From Betaproteobacteria bacterium (GTDB lineage Bacteria; Pseudomonadota; Gammaproteobacteria; Burkholderiales; SG8-41): a stretch of DNA of 64,000 nucleotides. The DNA is taken from the NCBI GenBank assembly GCA_029863175.1, contig JAOTVX010000003.1:1-64000 (forward strand), given 5' to 3'. Under the pieces are notes generated by a model. It did no database searches and was not told the origin of the DNA. It was given only the letters and a program-made list of their open reading frames with translations. The position numbers and the translations under genes are program-made. Positions 9,481 through 17,268 of this stretch are shown here, in pieces. Each line of letters opens with the position of its first letter. The stretch's first letter is position 1.

Positions 9481-9621
9481 CAGGGAAATCGGGAATGGGA
9501 AATAAAAAATAGTGGAAGCACGGCGGCGGGTTCAGCAGTGGTGCCATTTACTTTTTACCGTTTCCCATTCATCCGAATCCATCGGCGTTTATCTGCGTTT
9601 ATCTGCGTTTATCTGCGGCAA
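9481..9621. repeat. Heptamer and decamer arrays between formyltransferase and DegT genes
   Basis: Read on the minus strand, the formyltransferase stop is followed by a decamer array (CGCAGATAAA units, plus-strand 9589-9621) and then by GATGAAT/GGGAAAC/AGTAAAT-type heptamers (about 9548-9580). Nearer the DegT start come CATTCCC/GATTTCC-type units (about 9482-9508). The 257-base spacer holds no gene. The 3'-type and 5'-type arms are inversely related, as in other spacers of the window. Confidence 0.7.
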
Positions 9622-9633
9622 ATTCGCCCAGCA

Positions 9634-10263
9634 TCAGGGCGCGGGCTTGAGCGCACCCACCGCCGTCGCCCGTTTCCGCCGTGCGACCTCCTGCTCAGTC
9701 ATATCCGCCGTCATGCGCCCCAGTTCACTGAATTGCTTGCGGGTGAAGGGCTCTCGGGTCCACCGCTCGCCGGAGAGCGGGAGCGGTTCACCGCGGATCA
9801 TGCGTGCCACGATATCGTAGAACAAGGCGAGCTGGTAGTCGTAGGTTCTCGCGAGCAGCGTGCCGGCGTTATCCGACGAGAACACCGGAAAGCGTCTCAC
9901 ATCGATGATCGCTCCGGTGTCCACGCGAAGCGCCATATGGTGACACGTCACGCCATACTCCCGGGCATCGTCGTAGATGGCGAAGTTGTTGCACCCGTAG
10001 CCGGGATACTCCGGTGGGCCGGGATGAAAATTGATCGCGGTCCCCCCCCGTTTTAGGAGGTCTCCCGGGACAATCCAGCGGCCCAGATAGCTGATGATGC
10101 AATCCCCCGTCCACGCGCGCGCCCCGCTCGGCAGGGGCTCGCCCCATTTCCCGACGTGCGCGCTCACCGCGGCGAAATTCAGCCGGCAGAATTCGATCGC
10201 CCTCCCGGTATGAGCATCGTTGGCCTTGCCGAGAAAAAGCACCGAGCGCACACGTGCATTCAT
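9634..10263 (-). CDS. Formyltransferase-family protein (probable sugar N-formyltransferase)
   Basis: The 209-residue protein belongs to the Formyl_trans_N fold that uses 10-formyl-tetrahydrofolate. The catalytic pattern Asn-His...Asp is visible: TAINFHPGPPEYPGYGCNNF gives N and H, and LRVDTGAII gives D. It lacks the C-terminal domain of methionyl-tRNA formyltransferase, so it is not that enzyme. Short enzymes of this kind formylate amino sugars of surface glycans. The ATG at 10263 gives a protein that begins directly with the Rossmann strand (VRSVLFLGKAND). The gene starts five bases after the methyltransferase stop, so the two are an operon. The sugar substrate is unknown. Confidence 0.8.
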   Translation of the reverse strand: MNARVRSVLFLGKANDAHTGRAIEFCRLNFAAVSAHVGKWGEPLPSGARAWTGDCIISYLGRWIVPGDLLKRGGTAINFHPGPPEYPGYGCNNFAIYDDAREYGVTCHHMALRVDTGAIIDVRRFPVFSSDNAGTLLARTYDYQLALFYDIVARMIRGEPLPLSGERWTREPFTRKQFSELGRMTADMTEQEVARRKRATAVGALKPAP

Positions 10264-10268
10264 CGACT

Positions 10269-10847
10269 CTACGATGGCGTGCGCTCGACCAGGACCCAGA
10301 AACCCTCGGGCAATCGATTGAAAACCACCAGCTCGAAGCGCTCGGTGAATTTCGGCAGCCACCATCGCGGCTGCTGCTGGATCAAGTGGGCGTTGCGGCC
10401 ATCGAGCAGCACCTTCTTGGCCGCCTGGGTGTGGACCGTAAAGACACCGTACTGGAGCGTCACCCGCTTCAGATCGTCCAGAACGTTGTCCAGCAAGTTC
10501 GGCTCGATGTGTTCCAGCACATCGATGCACGCGACCAGGCTGCATGGCTCCGGCGGCTTCGACCACAACGGAACGGCAGGGTCGTACTGATGGATCTTTA
10601 GCGGCGTCTTGATGTGCTCGCGTAACGCCTCGCCCAGTCGGCCCTTCCCGGCGCCGTAATCGAGCAATTCCGTCGTATCGAGCAATTCCGCTGTTTGCAA
10701 CCGGCTGATCACTTCGGCGACGATGGGGGCGTACGCGACCGATGCGGTCCCGTACTCCGGGTTCTCGTGCAGCTTGCGCTGCATCTCGCGATACTCTTCG
10801 GTGATGAGCGGGGCCGAGGGCGCGGATGAATGCGGCATCGCCGTCAT
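10269..10847 (-). CDS. SAM-dependent methyltransferase
   Basis: This is a 192-residue class I methyltransferase. Motif I is ELLDYGAGKGRLGE (residues about 60-73), the acidic post-I residue is in YDPAVPLW, and LVACIDVLEHIEP is the typical motif II/post-II region of small-molecule methyltransferases. It is first in a minus-strand unit with the formyltransferase and perhaps DegT, so a sugar or lipid acceptor is more likely than a nucleic acid (inference). The start is the ATG at 10847; the ATG at 10838 (MPHSS) is an alternative. Confidence 0.8.
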   Translation of the reverse strand: MTAMPHSSAPSAPLITEEYREMQRKLHENPEYGTASVAYAPIVAEVISRLQTAELLDTTELLDYGAGKGRLGEALREHIKTPLKIHQYDPAVPLWSKPPEPCSLVACIDVLEHIEPNLLDNVLDDLKRVTLQYGVFTVHTQAAKKVLLDGRNAHLIQQQPRWWLPKFTERFELVVFNRLPEGFWVLVERTPS

Positions 10848-10877
10848 GATGACACTGGGCGGACCCAGGCGTCAAAG

Positions 10878-10912
10878 CGGCTCACGGCTTACGGCTCACC
10901 ACTTACGCGTCA
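10878..10912. repeat. Degenerate heptamer array after the aldo/keto reductase gene
   Basis: Five consecutive 7-base units of the CGGCTCA type (CGGCTCA, CGGCTTA, CCACTTA, CGCGTCA variants) start 5 bases past the reductase stop. On the minus strand they read GTGAGCC/GTAAGCC, the 3'-type sense. Confidence 0.75.
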
Positions 10913-10916
10913 TCCA

Positions 10917-11918
10917 TCAAATCCCGAGGCCGGCCAGTTGTTTTTCGGGATAGCGCGTGCCGGCGGCGACGTTGAGCGGGAACGCCTTATCGAGCTGCTC
11001 CAGATCATCCTTCGTCAGCTTGACATCGAGCGCTGCGCAGTTCTCCTCGAGATAGGTGCGGCGCTTGGTACCGGGTATCGGCACGACATCCTCGCCTTGC
11101 GCCAGCAACCAGGCAAGCGCGACTTGCGCCGGTGTGCACTTCCTGGCCGCGGCGGTTTTCTCGAGCGGCCCCAGGAGCGCGGCATTCTTCGCGATGTTTT
11201 CTGCGCTGAAGCGCGGGTGGTCGCGCCGACGGTCCGCGGCGATCAGCGCATCGAGGCTCTTCATGGTGGCCGTGAGAAATCCGCGCCCGAGCGGCGAGTA
11301 GGGCATGTAACCGATGCCCAGCTCGCGGCACGCCGGCAGGATCTCTTTCTCCACGTCGCGGCTCCAGAGCGAATACTCGGTCTCAACGGCCGTCATGGGG
11401 TGAACCTTGTGCGCGCGGCGGATGGTCTGCGCCCCGGCCTCACAGATCTGCAGATAGCGCACCTTGCCCTGATCTACGAGCTTCTTCATTGCGCCCACCG
11501 TGTCCTCGATCGGCACGGTCTTGTCCACGCGATGCAGGCCGTAGATGTCGATCACGTCCACGCCCAGCCGCTTGAGGCTCTTCTCGCACGCTTGCGGCAC
11601 GTGATCCGGATGGCCCCCGGTGAGCGCCGGGGCGCCGCCGGCGCCGCCGCCCCCCGCGAGCGCGAGGTTGCCGAACTTGGTGGCGACCAGCACCTTGTCG
11701 CGCTTGCCCTTGATCGCCTTCGCGACGAGCTCCTCGTTGACGCCGTTACCGTAGGCGTCCGACGTGACGATCAGATTGACGCCGAGGTCGATGGCGCGGT
11801 GGATGGTGGCGATGGATTCCTCGTCATTCGGCTCGCCATAGCTGATCGACATGCCCATGCAGCCCAGTCCAACCGCCGAGACTTCCGGTCCGTTCTTGCC
11901 CAGCTTGCGTTTTTGCAT
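10917..11918 (-). CDS. Aldo/keto reductase with altered catalytic tetrad
   Basis: The protein is a 333-residue (beta/alpha)8 NADPH-dependent oxidoreductase of the AKR superfamily. The N-terminal signature is GLGCMGMS. The catalytic Tyr is in [11 protein letters not shown], the Lys is in LVATKFGN (K81) and the His is in [11 protein letters not shown]. The Asp of the usual FDTA-x-x-YG motif is replaced: the sequence reads LIVTSDAYG, with Val51 at the Asp position. It may therefore be weak or altered in catalysis. The ATG at 11918 is chosen because AGGAGG lies five to ten bases upstream. It follows the FAH-family gene on the same strand. Substrate is unknown. Confidence 0.88.
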   Translation of the reverse strand: MQKRKLGKNGPEVSAVGLGCMGMSISYGEPNDEESIATIHRAIDLGVNLIVTSDAYGNGVNEELVAKAIKGKRDKVLVATKFGNLALAGGGGAGGAPALTGGHPDHVPQACEKSLKRLGVDVIDIYGLHRVDKTVPIEDTVGAMKKLVDQGKVRYLQICEAGAQTIRRAHKVHPMTAVETEYSLWSRDVEKEILPACRELGIGYMPYSPLGRGFLTATMKSLDALIAADRRRDHPRFSAENIAKNAALLGPLEKTAAARKCTPAQVALAWLLAQGEDVVPIPGTKRRTYLEENCAALDVKLTKDDLEQLDKAFPLNVAAGTRYPEKQLAGLGI

Positions 11919-11990
11919 TGTCTCCTCCTTGGAATACGGTTTCATCGTAAATGGTCAATCGTGAATCGACAGCATACCCTCGCGCTTACG

Positions 11991-12032
11991 GGTCACGGGT
12001 CATCGGTCACGGGTCACCGGTCACCGGTCACC
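11991..12032. repeat. Six-unit GGTCACC heptamer array
   Basis: Exactly six 7-base units (GGTCACG, GGTCATC, GGTCACC variants) end eight bases before the FAH stop codon. Read on the minus strand they are GGTGACC, the 3'-type sense. Between this array and the reductase start lie GATTCAC/CATTTAC-type units in the inverted sense (minus strand, about 11946-11970). Confidence 0.9.
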
Positions 12033-12040
12033 GATCTAAA

Positions 12041-12730
12041 CTATTTGGCGTAGGTGACTGTCAGGTCGCCCACCCCATCGACATGGCCCTCGAGCTTATC
12101 CCCCGGCTTGACCGGGCCCACGCCCGCCGGCGTCCCGGACATGATCAGGTCGCCCGCACGCAGGGTGATGAGCTTGGATAGACAGGAAATCATTTCGGGC
12201 ACGTTCCAGATCATCTCCGAAAGATCGCCCTTCTGCTTCACGGCGCCGTTCACCTTGAGCCAGATCGCGCCCTTGGCGGGATGTCCCGCCATCGCCGCCG
12301 TCTTCAGCGCCGTGCACGGCGCCGAGTTGTCGAAAGCCTTGCCCATTTCCCACGGGCGGCCCATCTTCTTTGCTTCGCCCTGCAGATCGCGGCGTGTCAT
12401 GTCGAGGCCGACGCCGTAGCCGTAGACGTGGTCGAGGGCCTTTTCCACGGGGATATCGGCACCGTCCTCGCCGATCGCAACAACCATCTCGATTTCATGA
12501 TGCAGGTCCTTAGTGGCCTGCGGAAAAGGTATCGTTGCCCCGCTTGGCGCAATCGCATCTGCGGGTTTCATGAAGAAGAACGGCGGCTCGCGCTCGGGAT
12601 CGTGGCCCATTTCGCGCGCGTGCTCGGCATAATTGCGCCCCACACAATAGATGCGCCCCACCGGAAAAAACTGGTTGCTTTCGGCAACCGGCAGATGTGG
12701 TGTCGGGTGGAACTTAATGGCGTAGTCCAT
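12041..12730 (-). CDS. Fumarylacetoacetate hydrolase (FAH) family protein
   Basis: Members of this fold cleave or hydrate acylpyruvate-type substrates with a divalent metal ion. Visible motifs are YCVGRNYAEHAREMG, FFMKPADAIAP, the metal site LHHEIEMVVAIG (E-x-E pattern), YGVGLDMTRRDLQ and the C-terminal DLIMSGTPAGVGPV. At about 229 residues it resembles fumarylpyruvate hydrolase-type members. I chose the ATG at 12730 (MDYAIKF) with GGAAG upstream; a longer form from 12787 would add 19 poorly typical residues. It probably forms a minus-strand unit with the reductase. It diverges from the enolase-superfamily gene at 13025, which hints at shared sugar-acid or aromatic catabolism (inferred). Confidence 0.88.
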   Translation of the reverse strand: MDYAIKFHPTPHLPVAESNQFFPVGRIYCVGRNYAEHAREMGHDPEREPPFFFMKPADAIAPSGATIPFPQATKDLHHEIEMVVAIGEDGADIPVEKALDHVYGYGVGLDMTRRDLQGEAKKMGRPWEMGKAFDNSAPCTALKTAAMAGHPAKGAIWLKVNGAVKQKGDLSEMIWNVPEMISCLSKLITLRAGDLIMSGTPAGVGPVKPGDKLEGHVDGVGDLTVTYAK

Positions 12731-13024
12731 GAATTCTTCCAGGTTAAGCGTGAGTTTCAGTAGCCCGTCCTCGGAAACGAGCCGCATCCGGGCCGCGACA
12801 GCAGGAACAAAGGTTGCGGGACGGGGCCGCGGGCAGCCGCCCGCGGAACGGGCGAAATTATGCGCGAAAGCCTCTTTCGGCGCAATTTCCGCCGCGGCAA
12901 GCCGCTATAATCCACCCGAAACGTCGTTCTGCGTCTGGAAATCTCAATCTAATCCCGATTGCCCGCACACTTGGCCATGGCGCTCGGCCACGAGCGCACG
13001 CGGGCACAACTTGCAGGAGGAGCC

Positions 13025-14119
13025 ATGAAGATCCAGTCCATCAAGGCGAGCGTGCACCGATTCGCTGTCACCGTGCCCTTGCTGAAGAAGCCGATCGACC
13101 GCCAGGCCGTCTTATGCGAGGTCGAGACCGACAACGGCCTCGTGGGCCATGGCCTGACCGGAGGCAGCTTTCTGCCGCTGGCAGTCGTCACCGCGCTCGA
13201 AAAGGAGCTCCTGCCAGCCGTGAAAGGCATGGACCCGCGCGAAACCGAGGCGATTCACGAAAAGGTCTGGTGGCAGCTCAACCAGCGCTCGATGACCGGC
13301 GTCATCTCGAGCGCGCTGTCCGCGCTCGATATTGCACTCTGGGATATCCACGGCAAGCATACGGGTCGCACCGTGGCGCAGCTTCTCGGAGGCGCGCGCG
13401 ACTGGGCGCCGACCTATTGCACCTTCGGGTTTCACGAGTATGACCGCGACCAGCTCATCGAGGCGGCAAAACTCCAGATCGGGAACGGGCACCAGCGCCT
13501 GAAAATGGTGGTCGGAGTGGACAAAGGCGGATGGCAGGAGGACGCGCGGCGCGTGCGCGCCGTGCGCCAGGTGATAGGGCCCGACATCGAGCTCATGATG
13601 GACGCCAATTACAAGTTCAATCCGGTGGACGCGCGTCAGCTTTGCCGCGCGGTCGAGGATTGCCATCTCACCTGGTTCGAGGAGCCGCTCTACCAGAACG
13701 ACACGCGCGCCATGGCGGATCTGCGCCAACACACCAACATCCCGCTTGCCGCCGGGCAGAACGAAGGCCACCGCTGGCGTCTGCGCGAGCTCGTCCTGCA
13801 TCAGGCGGTCGACATCCTTCAGCCGAACGTCTGTTATTGCGGCGGCTACACCGAGGCGGCAAAGGCCGGACACCTCGCGCAGGCCTTCAACCTGCCGATC
13901 GCGAACGGCGGCGGCTGGCCGTTGCACAACCTCCACACCATGGCGGGCCTGATGAACGGCTGGCGCGTCGAGTTCCATCTCGACATGCAGGCGGTGGGCG
14001 AAATGATCTTCATCAACCCGCCGCGGCCCGAGAACAACATCGTCAGGGTCCCCGCCAAGCCCGGATTGGGCCTGGAACCGAATCGCGACGTGCTCAAGGA
14101 CACTCTGGTGAAGGCATGA
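13025..14119 (+). CDS. Mandelate racemase/muconate lactonizing-type enolase superfamily enzyme
   Basis: The 364-residue protein shows the enolase-superfamily plan: an N-terminal capping domain and a barrel with acid/base and metal residues. The segment QRLKMVVG holds the catalytic Lys region, MMDANYKF the first metal Asp, WFEEPLYQ the second Glu and AAGQNEGHRW the third, and ANGGGWPLHNLH supplies a His. The overall reaction is abstraction of a proton alpha to a carboxylate, typically dehydration or racemisation of a sugar acid; the substrate cannot be read from sequence. The start is the ATG at 13025 with AGGAGG nine bases upstream. It is monocistronic or heads a short unit. Confidence 0.85.
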   Translation: MKIQSIKASVHRFAVTVPLLKKPIDRQAVLCEVETDNGLVGHGLTGGSFLPLAVVTALEKELLPAVKGMDPRETEAIHEKVWWQLNQRSMTGVISSALSALDIALWDIHGKHTGRTVAQLLGGARDWAPTYCTFGFHEYDRDQLIEAAKLQIGNGHQRLKMVVGVDKGGWQEDARRVRAVRQVIGPDIELMMDANYKFNPVDARQLCRAVEDCHLTWFEEPLYQNDTRAMADLRQHTNIPLAAGQNEGHRWRLRELVLHQAVDILQPNVCYCGGYTEAAKAGHLAQAFNLPIANGGGWPLHNLHTMAGLMNGWRVEFHLDMQAVGEMIFINPPRPENNIVRVPAKPGLGLEPNRDVLKDTLVKA

Positions 14120-14274
14120 CTCGTGACTGCTCAATCGCGACCGGTATTACCTCGTGAAGTCGGGAGATCGGGAGGTCGTGAGATGGAAAGGCCCACGGTT
14201 CACGGCGAGGGGAATCCCCTCCCGCGCTCACGCTCTGACGCCCTCACGTCCAGTTTTCCCGCCACGCCCCGCCC

Positions 14275-14670
14275 ATGAGCGAGGACGCGAGCCTGTGGGC
14301 GCTGTTCACGTCGAGTTTTCTCGCGGCGACCCTGTTGCCCGGCGGCTCCGAGGTGGCGCTCTTCGCGGTATTGAAGCTGCATCCCGCGCAATACTGGCTC
14401 GCACTCGGCGTCGCAACGCTTGGTAATACGCTGGGCGGACTGTCCTCCTACCTTATCGGGCGCATCATCCCGCAAAGGCAATCGCTGCGGGGCCTGCCAG
14501 TGCTGCAGAAATATGGCAGTCCTGCGCTGCTTCTGTCCTGGGTGCCGGTGATCGGGGATCCCCTGTGCGTCGCCGCCGGCTGGTTGCGCTTCAATCTGCT
14601 ACTCGCGACGCTCTTCATCGCGCTCGGCAAGTTCGCCCGTTATTGGGTCATCGCTGTCACCGCGACCTGA
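14275..14670 (+). CDS. DedA/YqaA-like small membrane protein
   Basis: The 131-residue protein has three to four predicted membrane segments. Its pattern fits the YqaA branch of the DedA/SNARE-associated family: FLAATLLPGGSEVAL, GNTLGGLSSYLIGR, then LLLSWVPVIGDPLCVAAGWLRF. Members act in the inner membrane and some DedA proteins flip undecaprenyl or phospholipids; the role of YqaA is not settled. The start is the ATG at 14275. The stop is followed at once by a small GTGAAT/TTCACG hairpin array. Confidence 0.8.
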   Translation: MSEDASLWALFTSSFLAATLLPGGSEVALFAVLKLHPAQYWLALGVATLGNTLGGLSSYLIGRIIPQRQSLRGLPVLQKYGSPALLLSWVPVIGDPLCVAAGWLRFNLLLATLFIALGKFARYWVIAVTAT

Positions 14671-14703
14671 CGTGAATGGTGAATTCACGTTTCACGATTC
14701 ACG
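14671..14703. repeat. Compact GTGAAT / TTCACG hairpin array
   Basis: Right after the YqaA-like stop come CGTGAAT and GGTGAAT units (14671-14684), followed by inverted TTCACG-containing units up to 14703. This is the shortest example in the window of the paired 3'-type and 5'-type arms. Confidence 0.7.
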
Positions 14704-14946
14704 ACCATCAATCGGTGGCTACCTTCCCCCTCTTGAGACCGCGTCTCGTGCGCATCGAGCGGCGGCGGACCGGCGTCGCCAATTGGCGACGAACGAGGGC
14801 CAGCCAGTACAAAGGCCACAAGCCGCACGTCAAATTGCGCGAGACGTGATGCAAGTCACGCGCCACGCCCTCCCCGGCGTTGCTGTGCCGAAAGCGCCAT
14901 TGAGATAATTCAATGCTGCGGGATCCGGATCCGCCAGGGGAGTACA

Positions 14947-16545
14947 ATGTCAGCAGAAGCTCAAGTCGTCGGCTCCGCCGGCGCAGCGCTGCAATTCTCC
15001 GATGCCAGAAGTTTCGGGGCCTGGCTCGAGCGCCTCCCCCGGAGCGATCTCGTTCAATGCCACGCGGAGTTTGCCACGCAGGTGCAAGAGCTCGCGCGCG
15101 CCGCGCTCAGTCCTTCTGTGAGGCTGGACCTGCTCGAACTCATGCGCGAGACCGTCGCGGACGTGCAGCGCAGTTACGGTGAGATCTGCTGGGGGCGTCC
15201 CGTGCCGCTCGATGCCAGGGACCGGGCGATCTGGGAACGCGTCGTCGGCGTGTGGTGCGACATGGCCGCCGCGTATGAATCCCTGATCATGGACATAGCG
15301 AACGGTACCGACGAGATCGCCGCGCGCTCCCACCTCATCTGCCAGCGAGCCCTGCGCTACACGGGGCTTGCGATCGGCGAGCACAACCGCGTCTATCACG
15401 CCGTTAGCGGCGAATTGTGGCGCCAGCTCCACCGGCTCTACGTTTTTGCCGAGAATGCCGGCGTGGCGATGACGAGCGTTCATGATGCGGTCGGGCGCAG
15501 TGATTCGACGACGACCTGCACCGCGGCCTATATCCACACGCTCCTTGCGCAGCTCGCCCAGCCGGACGCGCTGACGCTGCACCAGATGCAGCTGCTCGAC
15601 CGCTGGCTCGACCGGTGGGAAAGGCTCGTGGCCCTGTCGGCCGAGCCGCTGCCGGAGAGCACAGTTCCGGCGCTCGCGGTAAATCTTGCCGCGGGAGAAG
15701 GCGTTGGCTTCGCACGGGACCTGCCCGCCGCCGGCGTGCGCCACCTCAGCCTGGAACCGCTCAGCAAGATGCTCCGCGAGCTGGTCGCCGCCCTGAGGCA
15801 CGGACAAACGCCGGCAGAAATCGGCTTGGGCGATTTGCCGCGCGTCGCGTGCGAAAACTTTCTGCTGCTGCTCTATATCCAGTGGTGCGCGGCCGGCACG
15901 GGACGCATCGACCGCCGCGTGCGGGGCGAACGCAAGGTCATGATCTTTCCGAGCATCCCCTCGATCCATTTCCACCTGGCGGGCCAGGGCGCACGCACTT
16001 CCGCCGACCCGGGCGATGGTGGTGCCCGTGACCCGCACGGAAAGCGCGGCGCACGAACATCGTGGTCTGAGCATGCCGGGGCCGTAGAGACCTGGATGAT
16101 CGTCAATCAGAGCGCGTCGGGCTTGCTTGGCTTGTGCCGCGACGCGGAGTCCGGAACCGGCATCACGCATGCCCAGCTCTTCGGCGTTCGCGCGCCGGGT
16201 GACCAGAACACACACCTCGGCGTCGTGCAACGCTTGATTGCCGATGAGGACGGCGCAATCTGGATAGGGCTGCGGTTGCTGCCGGGCGCTCCCCAAGCGG
16301 CGGCCGCCAAGATGGTCGCAGCCGCTTCCGAAAAGCCGGCGGATGCGAGGATCGAGCGTGCTTTGATGCTGCCGGCCGACACAACGCTGAAATCACCCGC
16401 AACACTCGTGTTGCCGCCGACGTGGTACCGCGCCAACCGGGTGATCGAACTGCATGGCGACAAGGCACAGAGCATACGGCTGCTGGCTCTCGTCGATCGC
16501 GGCACCAATTTCGAGCGCGCAACCTATATGGTTTCGGCCTCCTAG
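14947..16545 (+). CDS. Conserved betaproteobacterial protein with PilZ-like C-terminal motif (paralogue A)
   Basis: The 532-residue soluble protein has a long helical N-terminal part (about 1-300; ELWRQLHRLYVFAEN, LDRWLDRWERLVAL) and a C-terminal beta-rich part. That part holds MIVNQSASGLLGLC, matching the N-x-S-x-x-G signature of PilZ c-di-GMP-binding domains, then LGVVQRLIADEDGAIWIGLRLLPG. An Arg-rich stretch RRVRGERK about 70 residues earlier could supply the RxxxR half. It aligns along its length with the protein at 17269-18873. The start is the ATG at 14947 behind AGGGGAG. Proteins of this type are annotated as c-di-GMP-binding or chaperone-like; binding is inferred from the motif only. 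Confidence 0.65.
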   Translation: MSAEAQVVGSAGAALQFSDARSFGAWLERLPRSDLVQCHAEFATQVQELARAALSPSVRLDLLELMRETVADVQRSYGEICWGRPVPLDARDRAIWERVVGVWCDMAAAYESLIMDIANGTDEIAARSHLICQRALRYTGLAIGEHNRVYHAVSGELWRQLHRLYVFAENAGVAMTSVHDAVGRSDSTTTCTAAYIHTLLAQLAQPDALTLHQMQLLDRWLDRWERLVALSAEPLPESTVPALAVNLAAGEGVGFARDLPAAGVRHLSLEPLSKMLRELVAALRHGQTPAEIGLGDLPRVACENFLLLLYIQWCAAGTGRIDRRVRGERKVMIFPSIPSIHFHLAGQGARTSADPGDGGARDPHGKRGARTSWSEHAGAVETWMIVNQSASGLLGLCRDAESGTGITHAQLFGVRAPGDQNTHLGVVQRLIADEDGAIWIGLRLLPGAPQAAAAKMVAAASEKPADARIERALMLPADTTLKSPATLVLPPTWYRANRVIELHGDKAQSIRLLALVDRGTNFERATYMVSAS

Positions 16546-16590
16546 CCTGGCGCGAGCGGCTCCCGGGGTCTCGATCAGCGGCCATTCGTG

Positions 16591-16998
16591 ATGAGCTGTG
16601 AACTGTGCGATCACGCTGGTGGCGAGCTCCTCTGGCGTGACCCAAGCTGCCGCGTGGTCCACGTCGATGAGCCGGGCTATCGCGGTTTTTGCCGAGTGAT
16701 CTGGACCGCCCACGTCAAGGAGATGACCGATCTGCCAGAGGACGCCCGTGCGCACCTCATGCGCGTCGTTTTTGCAGTGGAGGCGGTTTTGCGGGAAATG
16801 CTGCACCCGCACAAGCTCAACCTGGCGTCCCTTGGCAATGTCACGCCCCATGTGCACTGGCACGTGATACCGCGCTTCAGCGACGACCCGCATTTTCCAA
16901 ACCCGATCTGGGGCGCGCGGCTGCGAGCGCCGGTTGCCGCCAGTGGGGCCCAGCCCGTTGCCGACTTACGGATCGCTCTTGCGCAACGGCTCGGCTGA
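16591..16998 (+). CDS. HIT-family (histidine triad) nucleotide-binding protein
   Basis: The 135-residue protein carries the histidine triad in HVHWHVIPRF (H-x-H-x-H), which forms the nucleotidyl-His active site in HIT hydrolases. CELCD at the N terminus is the zinc-type CxxC often seen in HIT-like proteins. Members hydrolyse purine nucleoside phosphoramidates or dinucleoside polyphosphates. The ATG at 16591 follows a GTG at 16588, either of which could start. It sits between the two PilZ-like paralogues; the linkage is unexplained. Confidence 0.88.
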   Translation: MSCELCDHAGGELLWRDPSCRVVHVDEPGYRGFCRVIWTAHVKEMTDLPEDARAHLMRVVFAVEAVLREMLHPHKLNLASLGNVTPHVHWHVIPRFSDDPHFPNPIWGARLRAPVAASGAQPVADLRIALAQRLG

Positions 16999-17030
16999 TC
17001 CTAAGCTTGCACCTGCACCTTTCCGAAAAT

Positions 17031-17087
17031 GTGAACTACTTCCGGGGGTTCCGGTGGTTTTCCTCCGCCCCGGGTGATCTAGTTCAC
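17031..17087. promoter_or_regulatory. Inverted repeat upstream of paralogue B
   Basis: GTGAACTA (17031-17038) and TAGTTCAC (17080-17087) are perfect inverted copies 41 bases apart, in the 270-base spacer before the gene at 17269. They could be regulator half-sites or a hairpin. The rest of the spacer shows no gene and no match that I could make to a known c-di-GMP riboswitch. Confidence 0.35.
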
Positions 17088-17268
17088 TGGCGTATCCAGG
17101 GCGCTTCGGCTAGCCTTTGACAAATGGAGCGGTGCGTTTCAAGCCGAGGGCTGTTGCCTACGGTCGAGAAGGGAGGCACTGTCACGGCGTGATCGGCGCT
17201 GGGCCGACGCCATCGTCTCCGGGGGAATCATCTGGACCAGCGCGCGACGACATCGAAGGAAGCCTGAG

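Noticed and set aside
10264..10875. Long minus-strand frame that would fuse about 200 extra residues to the formyltransferase
   Set aside because: That stretch lies over the methyltransferase gene in another frame and has no formyltransferase-like content; the ATG at 10263 starts the fold exactly.
17000..17268. Possible c-di-GMP riboswitch before PilZ-like paralogue B
   Set aside because: The conserved GEMM core and tetraloop receptor could not be matched; only an 8-base inverted repeat is supported.
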